This document shows, in pieces, positions 1 to 13,839 of a stretch of DNA of 64,000 nt. The first letter of the stretch is position 1. Each line of letters begins with the position of its first letter. The translations under genes and the position numbers were made by a program. The DNA comes from Centroberyx gerrardi (lineage: Eukaryota > Chordata > Actinopteri > Beryciformes > Berycidae): the NCBI RefSeq assembly GCF_048128805.1, contig NC_135998.1, positions 16,568,156-16,632,155 of the forward strand, in the 5' to 3' direction. A model generated the notes under the pieces. It did not search any database. It saw only the letters and a list, made by a program, of their open reading frames with translations, and was not told the origin of the DNA.

Positions 1-1207
1 GTGGCCCTATACTCTCCAGAACTGTATTTTATCACTTCAGGAATCTCTAGGGGATTCTTTAACCAGTTATTGAAACCTGTTGGATGTAATCCCCAGCTCC
101 AAACAAACTCTCTCCACCTCTTAATGGAGACATCACAGTGTGCACACGTCCCATGATAGGCAGTCTGACAGAGTGATGTTGTGAACACAAGGCCTCCCCT
201 CTTCACCAGAATTACAACTGATTTACATGCACATCTTCTTACTTCACTTGCTCTCAATGTGGTCTTCCCACCCCTACTGTCTTCTGTCTAGACCTCTTGT
301 TCTCTTATTTATTGATAATTAACCAAGCATAAAGCTTGTCCCTAAATTTTCTACAGAGGAAAAGTGGGCAGAGGAGAAAAGCTCATTAGTGATTAACAGA
401 GCAGAAAGTGTCTCTGGCCTGTTCAGGTTGGTTAGGGGAATTCCACAATCTATAGGCCTCAACTGAACCGGACAAAATGTGTAGCATTTGAGTTTGATTT
501 GCATTAGGGGGTGTCTTTGCCAGGTCTCTGTTGTGTAAACAAGATTATTATGTTAATATTGTGAACTGATCTCACAATAGCTAATTGCATTTGGATCCAA
601 GTTAATCCCTGTTAGTTTTTAGAACTGTGTCAGCTTTGAAAGTGGTTGGTTAGTGGTTTAGGCTCTGAAGAAAGAAGACAATTAGAGCTATCGATTAAAC
701 ATGCAATGCTGTAATGCACTCAGGAAAGATTAATTTCATAATCTTTCGAATTATGAACGTGGCTTTGACAAATCTTCTATATTAATCAATTCAGATTGAT
801 TTGGCACCTGCAACCATACTCCAAATTATCAGTGTGGCTACATTTGCAAATTCTTCATGTTATATTGCTAATTTGTAATTAATCTGCACTCAGTTACAGT
901 GCAATGTGCAGCACATTTTAATTTCCCACCAGTTTCTCACTAAGATCTAAACATATCACCAATTTCCACTCTCTCATTAAGCACACGTCAGAGTTAATTT
1001 AATTCAAAGTGTCATGTAGTGTGTTTTAGAGCCATATCAGCTCCATGAGTGAACAAACAAAACTCCAATCAACACTTGTCAACTCAGAATAAGTTTCACT
1101 GAAATGTGTTGTGTATGTTACTTATACATTTGGGTTATAGTTAAAATAAGGTATTTCACAGATGGACATTCGACAGTTTATTGAGTTTAAGGCTTTGTGT
1201 CCAGCAG

Positions 1208-1406
1208 GTTGCTCTGTGTCTGGGCCTACCATGGAAGTATTTGGCCAGCCAGCTGGTGCCAACTTGCAGGTGACCAGCAGTCCCATGATTGTCCAGAGCC
1301 TGGGTCCAGTCGCTCTAGTGACAGGCCAACCATACACTCCAGGTCCTGCGGCGCCACATCCCCCACCACATCCACAAAGTGTGCTGGTACCCTATACTGA
1401 TGCCAG
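1208..1406 (+). CDS. glis3: glis3 coding exon a (N-terminal region, first in window)
   Basis: Open frame joining to the next exon as [13 protein letters not shown], the position of the human DTRSLISRESLAS junction. Donor GTGGGT at 1407. Acceptor is the tandem CAGCAG at 1202-1207, so the exon may begin at 1205 or 1208 (same frame, plus or minus one codon). Alternatively the ATG at 1162 starts a short isoform here. The left boundary is therefore less certain than the right. Confidence 0.7.
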
Positions 1407-4400
1407 GTGGGTAATAGCTATGACAGTAAATGATGATGAGCTCACTAAAACTTAAACGACAATGTTATTAAACTGGGCAACAACAATCTGTTTCAGATCC
1501 TTACTGTCCAGAGAATCCCTGGCATCCACGACCCTCAGTCTGTCTGAGACCCAGTCAATGTTGAGTGGCAGACATGAGTGGCCCTATGGCTACCGTGTCC
1601 TTCCTCCACTGGGTCTACCTCAGTGCTCCACCCAGGCCAGTGAGGGCGGCGAGCAGCTCAGCCTTTCCCCAGGCACTGCCATGTCTGGCACCACCATATC
1701 AGGTGCCACGAGCAACTCTGCCTCCCTGCCCTCCTACCTCTTTGCGGGCGATGCCGGTAGCCCCAAGCAATCTACACGTTCTAAGAAGCGAGCTCTCTCC
1801 ATGTCCCCTTTGTCAGATGTTATGGGTATTGATTTTAACTCTATCATACGCACCTCGCCTACCTCGCTGGTGGCTTATATCAATGGTTCCCGCAGCTCTC
1901 CAGCCTCCCACCTCACCGTCTCACCTGTCCAACCTGAGGTGTACGGTCACTTCCTGGGTGTGAGAGGCCGCTGTATCCCCCAGGCCAACCCCCTCAGCAC
2001 GCCAGGCTATTCGCTGGCCCTGGCCCCACAGACGGAGCTGCGGTCTGGGACAGAAAGTGGCCGTATGCAGAGGCTTGAGGAGGGAGGAGCTCTGGAGAGC
2101 CAGATGGCTAACATGGTGGTGGAGCAGCAGTGCCTCCCAGAGGAAGGAGGGGCAATGGAGAAGACTTCAGAGGTCAGGAACCAACCCCCCAACAACCTGC
2201 TGCCATCACGACCATTAGAGCCAGAACTCTTGACTGTTGTCCAAGCAGCTACTCCTCCACAGGGCCCCCCGCCGCCCTACCACTCCCACCACTCCCACCA
2301 ACACATCCACCTCGCCAGACCTCGCAGCCAGATGAAGGCCCCTTCTCAGGACCCTCTCTCACAGGCTCCCACTGCTCCTCCCAGGCATGGGGTCAGCTTC
2401 TTGCCCCAGGTCCCAATGCTGGAGGAAGAAGAAGGAGAGCTGGAAGACTATGGGGGCCACTGCTGTAGGTGGTTGGACTGCAGCGCTGTCTATGACCAAA
2501 AGGAGGAGTTGGTAAGGCATATAGAAAAGCTACACGTGGACCAGCGCAAGGCTGAGGATTTCACATGCTACTGGGTGGGGTGTCCACGCAAGTTCAAATC
2601 CTTCAATGCCCGATACAAGCTTCTTATCCACATGAGGGTCCATTCAGGAGAGAAACCCAACAAGTGCACGGTATACACCATTATGCCATTCCAGATCATA
2701 TTTGTGTCTCTTTTTCATGCAAGTGAAGCAGCGTAACTTCCACCCTCATAAGATACTAGAAATCCCTACGATGTGAAGAGTCTCTTTGTGTGACAAGGCT
2801 GAGAGATTGCCATCGAAGCAGAAACATGATGAGTGGCAGTGGTTCACTGAGTGCAATTCTCAGTGTTCTCAGTGTTCCCTTCAAAGCCATAGTGTCTTGT
2901 TGAGGGCTTTTAAGCCTCTAGCTACAGAAAAGAACAGACTTTCATAAGGTACACACTTCTGTAACTCTTAAATGCCTTCATGCGCTCTGTATTTAAGGCC
3001 AAGGTTTAGGACAGAAATATGGCCTCTTTCTCCTCTTAACTCTAGCCATGGGGTAATTAGTGCAGCTCTGTGATAATTGACATGGGAGTTAACTCAATTA
3101 TGTAGTTATTAAATCAGCACAAAGGCAGCCTAGCACTTTAGATCTGGCAGGGCACCAGTTGGTCTCCCATCTCCCTCACAGAGGGCTCTCTAGTCGCTAC
3201 TGGGCCTGTCAGCAGGAGGGTGCCTGCCAGGCCATCGTCTGACAAACTTGGCCGTCATTCTGGGAAGGTGATGCCCCATCGCCTGGCTCTCCACAGGTCT
3301 GGTTCTGTGGCCAAAGAGTTGGGGGCTTCAATTAAATTCATCTAAAGCTGTTTATCCATGGGCCTGATTACTGATGGACTATTGGCTTTGTTTCTTTGGG
3401 ACAGTTGATTCAGAGGTGTGTCAGTTCTCTCAGATATGCTGCAATATGGTGAGGACTCTTGAATTTGGTTGTAATTTTTAAGATAATTTGAGTTTTTTTG
3501 ATATGATATGACCTCATCCACAGACTGACTTGTCAGTCACATTGTAGTTAAAGGTTTGCTATTAAAATGTATTTGTGGTGTGCTCAAGTAAAAAAAAAAA
3601 AAAAACTGAGATCACAGACTAGTCTAGAATGTAGACAAATATTTGGCTAAATGGATAGTACACCGCTCTTTCCTTCTTCCTCCTCCTTCTTTTCCTCACT
3701 CCCACTGGGAAAATACTTGAGATTTAGATGAATAATAGGCCAACCATTGGCCAACCATGTTTCATGTTGCTGCTTTCAACAAGTCAATTATTAACTGCAT
3801 GCATACCTGCAGTCGACCTTTTGTACCAAAATACTTACTTATTAGTTGAAGCCAGCTCTGTTGCTATGGGGCTGCAATCGTTGGATGGGTCTGTGTACCA
3901 TGTAATCATGCAATAATGAGGAAAGTATTCAGAGTGACAACCTATTGCCAAAAACAGAATAGAAGCCAAGTTGCATTCATTTTTATAGGATTTTTGTGGT
4001 ACAGACTAACTAATTCTGAGCCTGAAAGGTTCTGCCAAATTGAAAGAAATCTGCCAAGAATCACAGCCTGCTGATGAACTATCTGAATCTTACAGAACAG
4101 ACAGACATGCTAGCATTACTTAGATATTTAGAGAGAGCTGGCTTTGCTTAAAAGAGCCCACCTTATACACCATATAATTGTCCAAGATGTAGGGTCCAAC
4201 TTTTTGTAAGGAATGATTGGCAGGTAAGTGAACTGATGAATGGTAAATGAAGCGCGAGCCAGTAGCAGAACAATGAGGTAGCTCTTGTTACACAGCGAAC
4301 ACACAGGGCAGGCACAGACTTGTACCTGTCATTTCACAATCTGTTTAATAATGATTGAACAATTTCTTAACACATCCTTGACTCCTCAATGTATTTGTGT

Positions 4401-5437
4401 CTGCCATATACCTCTATGATTTAAACACATGAGGTTTGAAAAGCATCAATAGAACTAATCACCCAATCTACAGACTTATACAGTCATTTTGAGTCCGCAC
4501 ATGATTTTGAACAAAAGACACATAAATGTTTTTTCCTCACTGAAGCTATTGAACATCTGAATTGTCTGAACACTAATCACATCATCAGCTATTCCTGCAC
4601 ATATAAACATTGCTGTGTATACCTGTGTATACCTTCTCCTGATTGTACTATTTTAGCAGTTGTTTGGTTTGAGATCACAGTTATGGGGCTGAGCTATAGC
4701 ATTGGTTGTCATGACAAACAAGATTGAATTTGTGTTTCTCCCTTGTTACTTGGTCCTGTAATATAAGTAAAGTAACTGTCTTGGGAAGGTTCATAGAACA
4801 TACAATAGCCTATATACCCCAGAATCTACGGAGGTTTTTTCAGACATGCACATTAAAAAGATAATATTTTAGACTTTCTTGCGCTATTTCATTTCACTAG
4901 GTAATTTCTAGATTTGCTCCTCAGTTAGCCGGGAAATGGCTTATTGGCGTTGTTAGCAAGTCTATTGGAAACCAAATATTAGCAGCTAAATTATGAGTTT
5001 TTCCCTTACTGCTGCCATGTGTTTTCCACTGTCAGGCCAAAACTGAAAATGTCACAGTATCCCTTTAATCAGTTCAAGTTCAGCTAGGTAGAGTGAAGAC
5101 AGTGAAGACACGTAGTTGGTTAGATGACTGAGGAAATTGTGTAGTGAAAATGTAACCCTAGTTCCATGCTAATCCAGTTAATTTCCCTACATGACCAGCT
5201 TGAAATTCAAGCCTTGCTAATGCCACTGAATGCAGGCTTGAGATTTCAGGTTTGTCAACATTTTAAGCGCCATCCTTACAATTGTTTGGAGGGAACTAAC
5301 TTTATTTTGGCACCAGAGACTGATGCTTCAGTGCTTGGAATATGGTTTCACAAACAGGACCGTTTATTATCCTGCATCAATAAACAAATTATTTGGTCCC
5401 ACAAACTCTATTTTCAACTTGCAGGAAAAAAGCCAGG

Positions 5438-5471
<34 letters not shown>

Positions 5472-6337
5472 TAAATTATTTTTACTGATCCAGAACTCTA
5501 AACCACCTCCTTGGACTCACCAACAGTCACACTTGTTGTTTTCTGCTTTTAAAATATATAAACATTTTAAATACAATAGGAGACAGCTTAAAAATAATAA
5601 TACAATAATAACTTAATACAATAACTGACAGTGTGTTACAGCTATTTTTTACACGTCTCAAGCTGTATATTGCTGCTGTCATGTGAAAACCTTGTAACTC
5701 CAATCTTGATGATTTTCATCTTTTGACTTCAGTTGAAAGATTCAATGCTTGAGAAAATTCTACCATCTTCGGTCTGATAAAAAACCCTTTCAAACCCTTT
5801 CTTAGTTCCTGAAAAGCTGACATTGTGGAGATATGAGGTTTTCACTGGACAGCGACAATATGTTTACGTAATATTTTTATTATCTGTTAACATCAAAGCA
5901 CATTTCCCTGTGTTTTGAATCATGCCAGGAAGTTGCAAAACAATTATTTCTCATCAGCAAATCCTACCATTTAAGAATGTACATGTCTATGGGGATAGGG
6001 ACTTTAAAAGTAAAAAGCAGATATTAGGAAACAGGTGAAACTAAATGAGGAAAAAGAGCAAAGAGGGTAGAAATGTCACTGGTGAGACAGGGAGGAGTGG
6101 AGATGAGAGTGAATTGACCCCAGAGTAAGACTGGGCACCAGACTGACTCTGCTGGCAGAGATTGGAGCTGTCATTGTTCAAGCAGGGGATGGGCGCCTGC
6201 CAGGACCTGTCAGAAGCTGGCTGTAGCGCTGATCTACACTGAGGAGCCATGTTGCTTTCTTTTCAGCCCAAATGTCCCTCACGACAACTAAAAAGCCCTG
6301 CATGCTTTATGAGAGCTTCATGAGAGAGGGAGAGAGA

Positions 6338-6368
<31 letters not shown>

Positions 6369-8989
6369 TAAGAGCGAACACACAGCCACCCCTGGCCACT
6401 ACTGGGCTCCTGGCAGTGTGTTTTAGTCTTGCGCTGGTTCTCTCTTGTCTGTCCACTTTGGTTCTGAATGACTATTTATCATGCTTTCTCTGACTATCTG
6501 CGCTGTTTTTCTTGAGGTACCCAGTGTGAATGGTCTGTTGTTGATCCTTTTCTCTACGCTTTGTTTAGGAGTGGTGTTGCTGGTACACCTTCCTATGAGA
6601 ATAAATAGAATGGATGGATAGAGCGAAGAATTACTCTCGGGTGTGAGGAGGGATTTTGAGAAGATAGTGCCTTTCTCACTGTATTGCTCCACTGTTTCAT
6701 TCTAACTACTCTTTGGTTTCAAATTTTTTGCATTTTCCTTGTCAAAACCATTAAGAATTCCTTAATAGTCCCAAGTTTCTGGTGAACACAGTTGATATGT
6801 ATGAATTTATAGAAATTCTGACTTACATCCACCATCTCTGCAGCATTGAAAACATGGTTTTCCTAACAGGGAATGATAATGATAGTTTGTGATGTTTGTG
6901 AGCTTTCAGAGACAGATTGGGCTTGTTAGACATTTTTTTTTTAAATAGATGTTGACAGGAAATAGCACTGGCCTGATGAGAACGAACGGCAAATATTTCT
7001 CCTTGGAATGCAGAGGAATGCAGGTAGTGAAATATTAAAGGAGAAACTTCAGGTTTTGGTGTGGCTTTGCTTTGCATTGCTGGGGGAGAGGCATCAGTAT
7101 GTGAGGAATCCAGTGCTGGAGGAAGAATAACAAAATGCGACATGGTCTATGTGTCTCCTCTGTGAGGCTTAGTAAGGACATTCCAAACCCCCTGTGACCA
7201 GGAAGTCCAAAGTCCTGGCCTTGCAATGAGAAAGCACTGATGATTCACATAGTTTAGACATGAGGTCACTGTAGTGGTGTGATACTGCAAAAACGAGACC
7301 TGTTTTGTTGACTTGGATTAGTATGATTTTTCCTAAAACCCCTGGAGTAAGGGTACTAATCATAATGACGATATAGTGTAGTCATTTAGTCTGAGCTTTG
7401 CTGTGAATGCATTAAGAATGTATTGTAACAATTACATTTTTGGTATTGATAGCTACCAACTGCTGTCAAGGTGATGCAAGATAAAAAAGAAAAAGACTAC
7501 AATAGAGTAATGTCTGTATAAACACTGACCCCTGCTGGTTACACTGATAACCATCAGGCACAAATGTATCAAAATGTATTACTTAAGACTTGACCGATTC
7601 TTCCAACAATTGAGCAACCAGTGATGTTATGGATGCATACAGCTAGCAAAAATTAATGGTACTATATCTGGAGAGTAGATATCTGTTTATCAGAGTGTGT
7701 TGTGCATTTTTCGTACATATGAATATGCACTTGGTATACCCCGTCTCATTAATGCTGGTAATACAAACACAACCTTGATTACAGCAGCAACTTGTAACTG
7801 ATTTTTTTTTGTCTATATTGGTCTTTGTAGATATTATAGGGGGCAGAATGGAGAGTCAGAACTGATAATCTTGTGCTGTGAGAAGATTAAAGACTCATCT
7901 CATGCTCCACAGTCTAGCTGCCAACCCATTCGAGCCTTGATGAATATTTCAAACATCTTTGAGTTTTACAAATCTGGTTTGGTTCCTGCGAATATTTCTA
8001 AAATACAAAGGCACTGTTGTGAGAATTACTTAAATACAACTTACAGTAGAATTTATTTTACATTTTCAAATTACAAATTACATAATACACAAAATAATGA
8101 AATACTACAATAGGAATGGGCGGGTGGTGAGAGCATTGTGGTTGTATAATCATCAAAAGTGAAGACAAGAGATGTTCCCCACTGAACAATAGCAAGGCGT
8201 TTTATTTAAAAAGTATCAGAGAACAGAAACATTTTATGAAAGAACCAAAATTTATTTGTCTCCCTTTGGCGCTTCTAAATTTGACTCCCTCTCTGGGCCG
8301 GGCAGCTGTACAGCCGCTTGTCTATCAACCATAAAACTAGCGGTTTGCAGTTGGGGCTAACTTGAGTGTCAGTTCAGTCTAAAAGCATGTCATTTTAGCA
8401 TTCAGGAGGTATTCCTCATTTCTTTTGCCACGGCCTCCCACACACTGAGGGCAGCAGGTCTGTGTCTCTGGTGAGCTCCAGCTAATCCTCATCCTGCTCC
8501 AGGTGTGTGTGCAGCTTCAGGTTGGAGGTGCTTGTAGTGCTGCTGTATGGCACCGGATGGAGCCAGCAGTCCAAAACAGTAGTCTTCCACAACAATGACC
8601 CCCCAGCCCCTTATCATCTCTACTGTATTTGAAATGCATGTAGTAGAAATACTGCTCATCTGTGGCAATTGGATGACATTGGACTTAAACTACATTTACT
8701 GTGTGCTAATGTGCGGTTACAGTTTGAGGGCTGTAAGAAGGCTTTCTCTCGGCTAGAAAACCTGAAGATCCACCTGCGGAGCCACACAGGGGAGAAACCT
8801 TACCTATGTCAGCACCCTGGGTGCCACAAGGCCTTCAGCAACTCGAGTGACAGAGCTAAACACCAGCGCACACACCTGGACACAGTGAGTGGCAGGCATC
8901 ACACACACACACACTCGTACACATACACACTCATGTGCACACACAAATTATGGATGGTACTTTAAAGCCTGTGTATGTGTTTGGGTTTG

Positions 8990-9048
<59 letters not shown>

Positions 9049-12000
9049 ACTGCTAAATGTTTTCATATGTCTGTGGTGCAGAAGCCGTATGCATGCCAGG
9101 TCCCTGGCTGTGCAAAGCGCTACACTGATCCCAGCTCCTTGAGGAAACATGTGAAATCCCACTCTTCCAAAGAGCGACAGCTACGGAAGAAGGTAAGTAT
9201 TACAGTACATGCCTTCACTCTAATCATAATTAACATATCCATTTATAACAACATTACATTATACTTACATATAATTGAAGAGATGTGTATAACTATATAA
9301 TGACTATAGAAATATACCTATACTATTATGATATATTGATCACTGTATGCTTGTATAAATTTTGCACTTGTTTTTGCTTGATTCATGCATGAGTCTAAAA
9401 AGTGAATTTGTAAACTGTCGGCTGAATTTGTAAACCCTGACATTAGCTGCCTACGGACTCTGGAGTCATGACTAACGTTCCACCTCAACCAACTCTCATT
9501 AGTGATAATTGCAAATAGACAAAATCACCTCTTGAACATTACAACCACGGACAAAGAAAAAGTAATATTAACACATTTCACATCTACTATAGTTAGGAAC
9601 TTTTTTGTCCTAATTGCCTGATGGTATTGAGTTGTTTCTTGCTTTGATGTGTTCTGCATCCCACTCTGCTGAGCTCTGCGAGTCCTTAAGATGTGTAATG
9701 ACTGTATGACTGTTCATGGACGTATTTGCAGGTGTGCATGCTAAAACATGAAAGTATGTGACATAAGTGACATATGAGGAGTTCATATAACCACTTGCTG
9801 CCACTGACAGAGCTCGATCACACTAAAATACACACATATTGTTTATATCATAGGCTTGCACTGCTTGCACCCTCTGTATTTTCTACTTTGGGATACTAAT
9901 AGAGTTTCACATGGTAACACAATATTGCAGCACGGTAAAGTTCAGATTGTGTGCGTGAGAATTATGGTCTTTAGCTCACTGTCTTAGTGAAGGTTATGTC
10001 ACCATAGATACAGCCACAGAAGGTGGGTTGTTACTAAAAAAAAAGTGACATTTTACAAAGTCTCCCACATGCACAGCTTCTTTCATTAACAAGTTAAATA
10101 ACAGGTTTTCAAACTCAGTAATCTTCCTGTGCATTTTGCTAATGCCTCTTGAGATGGAATGCATATTATATTTGTTTCTTACAAAGATCACTGTAAAAAC
10201 CTAGCTTATATACTTAACCTCCTAAACATCCTATAGCTGTTTTCCTACTATTCTTGTCTGCATATAGGCACCAGCCAGGCGTTTAACTAGAACCACAAGA
10301 AGAGATCCATACATTGGCTTCCAGTTGAATTTAGAATTGATTTTAAAATGTTATTGGTTAGTTTGAAAAACAATAAACGGCTTGGCTCCAGATAATATAA
10401 GAGACTTTTACTCCCCATAGTCATAGATCTACTGATGAAGCTTTTTTAACCGTACAAACATCTAGATTAAAGACAAAACTACAAAGAGAAAACTAATTTG
10501 TTTTTGTGCTCATTAAACTCTAGTCATTTGTTGGTTAAGTTTAGGTGAGCTATGAGTGAATGGAGTCAGCAGTATAAGACTAAGTAGTATTATTATTAAT
10601 ATCACCACTAATACTACTAATACTACTACAATTAAAAGGAAAATCAGCCCAAAATCCACTTAACATATCTTTAGTTATTTTGCTGTTGAATATCTGTTCA
10701 TCTCATGCTGTTTGGCACTGATTATGATACATTTTCCATGTGTGTCGTGTCTCTAGCTGAAATCCTCTGTTGATGTGACCCAGGAAGCACTGACAGACTG
10801 TTTAACCATCCACCCGCTGCAACCGAGCCTTTCTCCTCTGGCGAGGATTGACAACAGCTTGGATCCGTCCCCCAGCACCTCCCATGAGCCATACTCCGGT
10901 ACATATGTTTTCACTCCGACACTTAGATTTCATAGAATGCGTTTGATATTAAAAAAAAAAAAAACGAGTTACGCAACCAGTAACCCCCTGCAACCATGTG
11001 CACATAATAGGTTTATCTGTTAGCTTTAGCCTGTGTTTTATACCCTGAAGTGTCATCTGTTTATCATCCCTGCTCCTCAGCTGTTCCGCAGGGGAAAGAT
11101 TCCTCCAGCAGTCCTCACCTGGCTCTGCTGTGCTCCTTACAAGATAATTACAGGTACTCAGCACTTTGGCATTATTGTGTCAGGTGTGAGGTTTTCACAT
11201 TTGAATTAATAAAAATTGATGAGTTATTTAATTGATAAAAAAAAAAGAATTATTCAAATGACTGTGGTATGAAAATTCCTATAAGCATCTGCCACAAAAT
11301 AGACCATTCACAACTTTTCAAGCATGTGTTGCTGTTTTGCATTGGATGCTGCAGAGCCTAAATAATGTGGGGGGAAATTCTCATTGATACTAAAAAAATT
11401 GATACTAAAGCCTTATGTTGGGTAAATGTAATGTTGAGTGCACATACCCAGTCATCAGCGGAAGAAACTCAAATCCTGTGGAATTTAAACATGTTCAGCG
11501 ACACTTGTCTTCACAACAGCTAACTGTGGGAGCGGTTAGCTTTACTGGCCAAGCCAATTGGTATTTTCTTTTTATTTTGAATTCCCATTGGCACAGTGAC
11601 TGCAGCCATGACTGATTTAAATGCTTCACGATCCCTTTTTCTCTCTTTTTACTGATCTGAAACAAATAACTACTTAAACATTGGTTGTCATGGCTTCATG
11701 GCTATAAGCTCATAATTAGAATAATCTGATTAAAATAAAGCACCATTTTCTCCCCTGGTGAAAGACTCTAAAGGGTTTTTTTGTGGGTGCTACACCTCCA
11801 CTGTGAAGAAAGCGGCTGGGAAGAGATTTTACAGGTTGGGAATGGCCAGCAACACTGTTGCCTGGTCAGCTCACAGGAAAACATCCCTTCATCTATACAC
11901 TTCAAAGCCTGTGATGAAGGATTTCTGCCGTTCTGAGCAGCCAGATGCTCATGGCTCCTCACTGGCTGTGATTGTTCCTGTAGCAGCGGTAGGCCAAAGC

Positions 12001-13803
12001 ATTCACTGCAGGATTCTGGGTAGACAATTGGCCTGTGAAAGCAGGCCTTGCCTTGCCTCATTGGTCTCAAGGGCTAGTATTAATGGATGCTATAGCCACC
12101 AACAAGAGTGGTTAAGGAATTCAATAAGTGAATCATAAAATCTAAAAAATGCCATTTAAAGTCTGGCGGGAGATGAGAATTGCTGTAATTACTTTTCTAG
12201 ATGTTAAATCGATTGTAAAATCCTTGTTGCCATTTTTTCTCTGCACCTTTATGTGATTCCTTTCTCTCCTCATTCAGTCTTTGCATATTGTCAGCAAACT
12301 TTGGCTCCTTTAACACTCACAGTATTGGCAAGCAGACATATGCAAAAGTGTTACTTGGCAAACCCGTACAGCTACATAAAAGCTATATAATATCTTCTTT
12401 CCCTTTTTTGCCCTATCACATTTTTGTGCTTACTACGGCAAATACTGCATAGTGAACATCATTCTCTGCATCTTCAGCAGCCAAAATGAATGAAACATCA
12501 CTTACTGAGGCATATTTTAGTATGGTTTTAAAAGAATATATAATTCACCAAGGCATATATTTCCCACACATTAAGAATTAACACCGTGCCTATTTTGCAG
12601 TCTACCTCTTTATATCGATTAAATACTGGTTCCGATTTTTGGTCAGTTCAGCTTATCCATGCTCCATAGAGTACAGATATAATCGTTTGTTGATAAATGA
12701 GGATGGTCGATACACTAATTAACTGTTTGGCTTTTCTTTATTCAACCAGCAGAGTATTTACTCTAGTCTGAAACATTTCAGGTTTGTTGATCCTTCCCCC
12801 CACCAGCTCATCCCTGGGGACCAGTGTGGGCCTCGCTCTTCCACCTACGTCCCCCAGCCTCCCTGTGGGGCATCTCTGCAGAACAACCAGGATCTGAGGC
12901 AGCCCAGTCAGCCTCCTGAACTACCAGATCATAACCCAGGTACTCAGAGGGGTTCGTTTTGACTGATGTTAAAACACAGAAATATTCATTTCATAGAGGT
13001 GAATACAGTTACAGAGGCCAGCTTCGTGGCATCGGGGGGGGGGAAGCCTTGGAGTGAAAAACATAATTCCTACTGGAGGCTCCTCTGAAAGGGGTTGTAG
13101 TACAAGTTTCATATCTGACTACCCTATTAGTAAATGTGTGGGTGGTTTGACAATCTGTTTGGACAGATTTTCTCACATGTGCGTTGATCATGCAGTATAT
13201 CTTTATGTTGTGTAGCAGGTGGCTGGTGTTTTTTTCTTGGTAGACAAAATCAGGCAGCTCCACTCTACGTAGCTTTAAATAGATATCACCCTTTTCCCCC
13301 CAGACTTGACAGCCGCAGTGATATTGACAAGGTGTTCACAAACACTTAATTCAGCTTTTACTTTTGAGATAAAGACAAGGTTTAAAAGGACTCAAACACT
13401 CAATTTGTTTCATAAATTGTAGATCTTCTACATGAAAGCCCGGTATTACAATGCACAATTCAGGGGGGAAAACGCTATAAACCTTATTTGAATTGTTTTT
13501 CACAGTGAGGAGGATAAAATAGAAATCTTGTCTGTTTTCTCTCCTCATCTGTAGAGCTCTCGGTGCAGATGAAGATGCTGTATTCTCTTCCATCGTATAG
13601 TGGTGTCACAACACAGTCCAGCTCATGTCACCTGATGCAAGTTCAAGCCTTTGGTGACAGCCTCGCTCCAACAGTCAATACTCTCAATGGGATGCACTCC
13701 TCACAAAGACCTCTGTCTTGCATTACAGGTGATGAAAATATAGTCTAAACAGAACTGTTATAGGATCAGCACTTTATTGGCATGGATTTCATACCAATCA
13801 CTG

Positions 13804-13839
<36 letters not shown>

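Noticed and set aside
1162..1207. ATG at 1162 as the true glis3 start
   Set aside because: Human GLIS3 has further coding exons upstream and a tandem CAGCAG acceptor sits at 1202-1207; kept only as a possible isoform start.
2671..2736. Coding extension of the large glis3 exon to a stop at 2736
   Set aside because: Finger 3 homology breaks exactly at the GTATAC donor and resumes at 8723; the extension has no finger residues.
5440..5470. Poly-threonine/histidine open frames over CA/TG runs (also at 8993, 19790, 23849, 26010, 41786)
   Set aside because: Open only because dinucleotide repeats lack stops in some frames; no gene.
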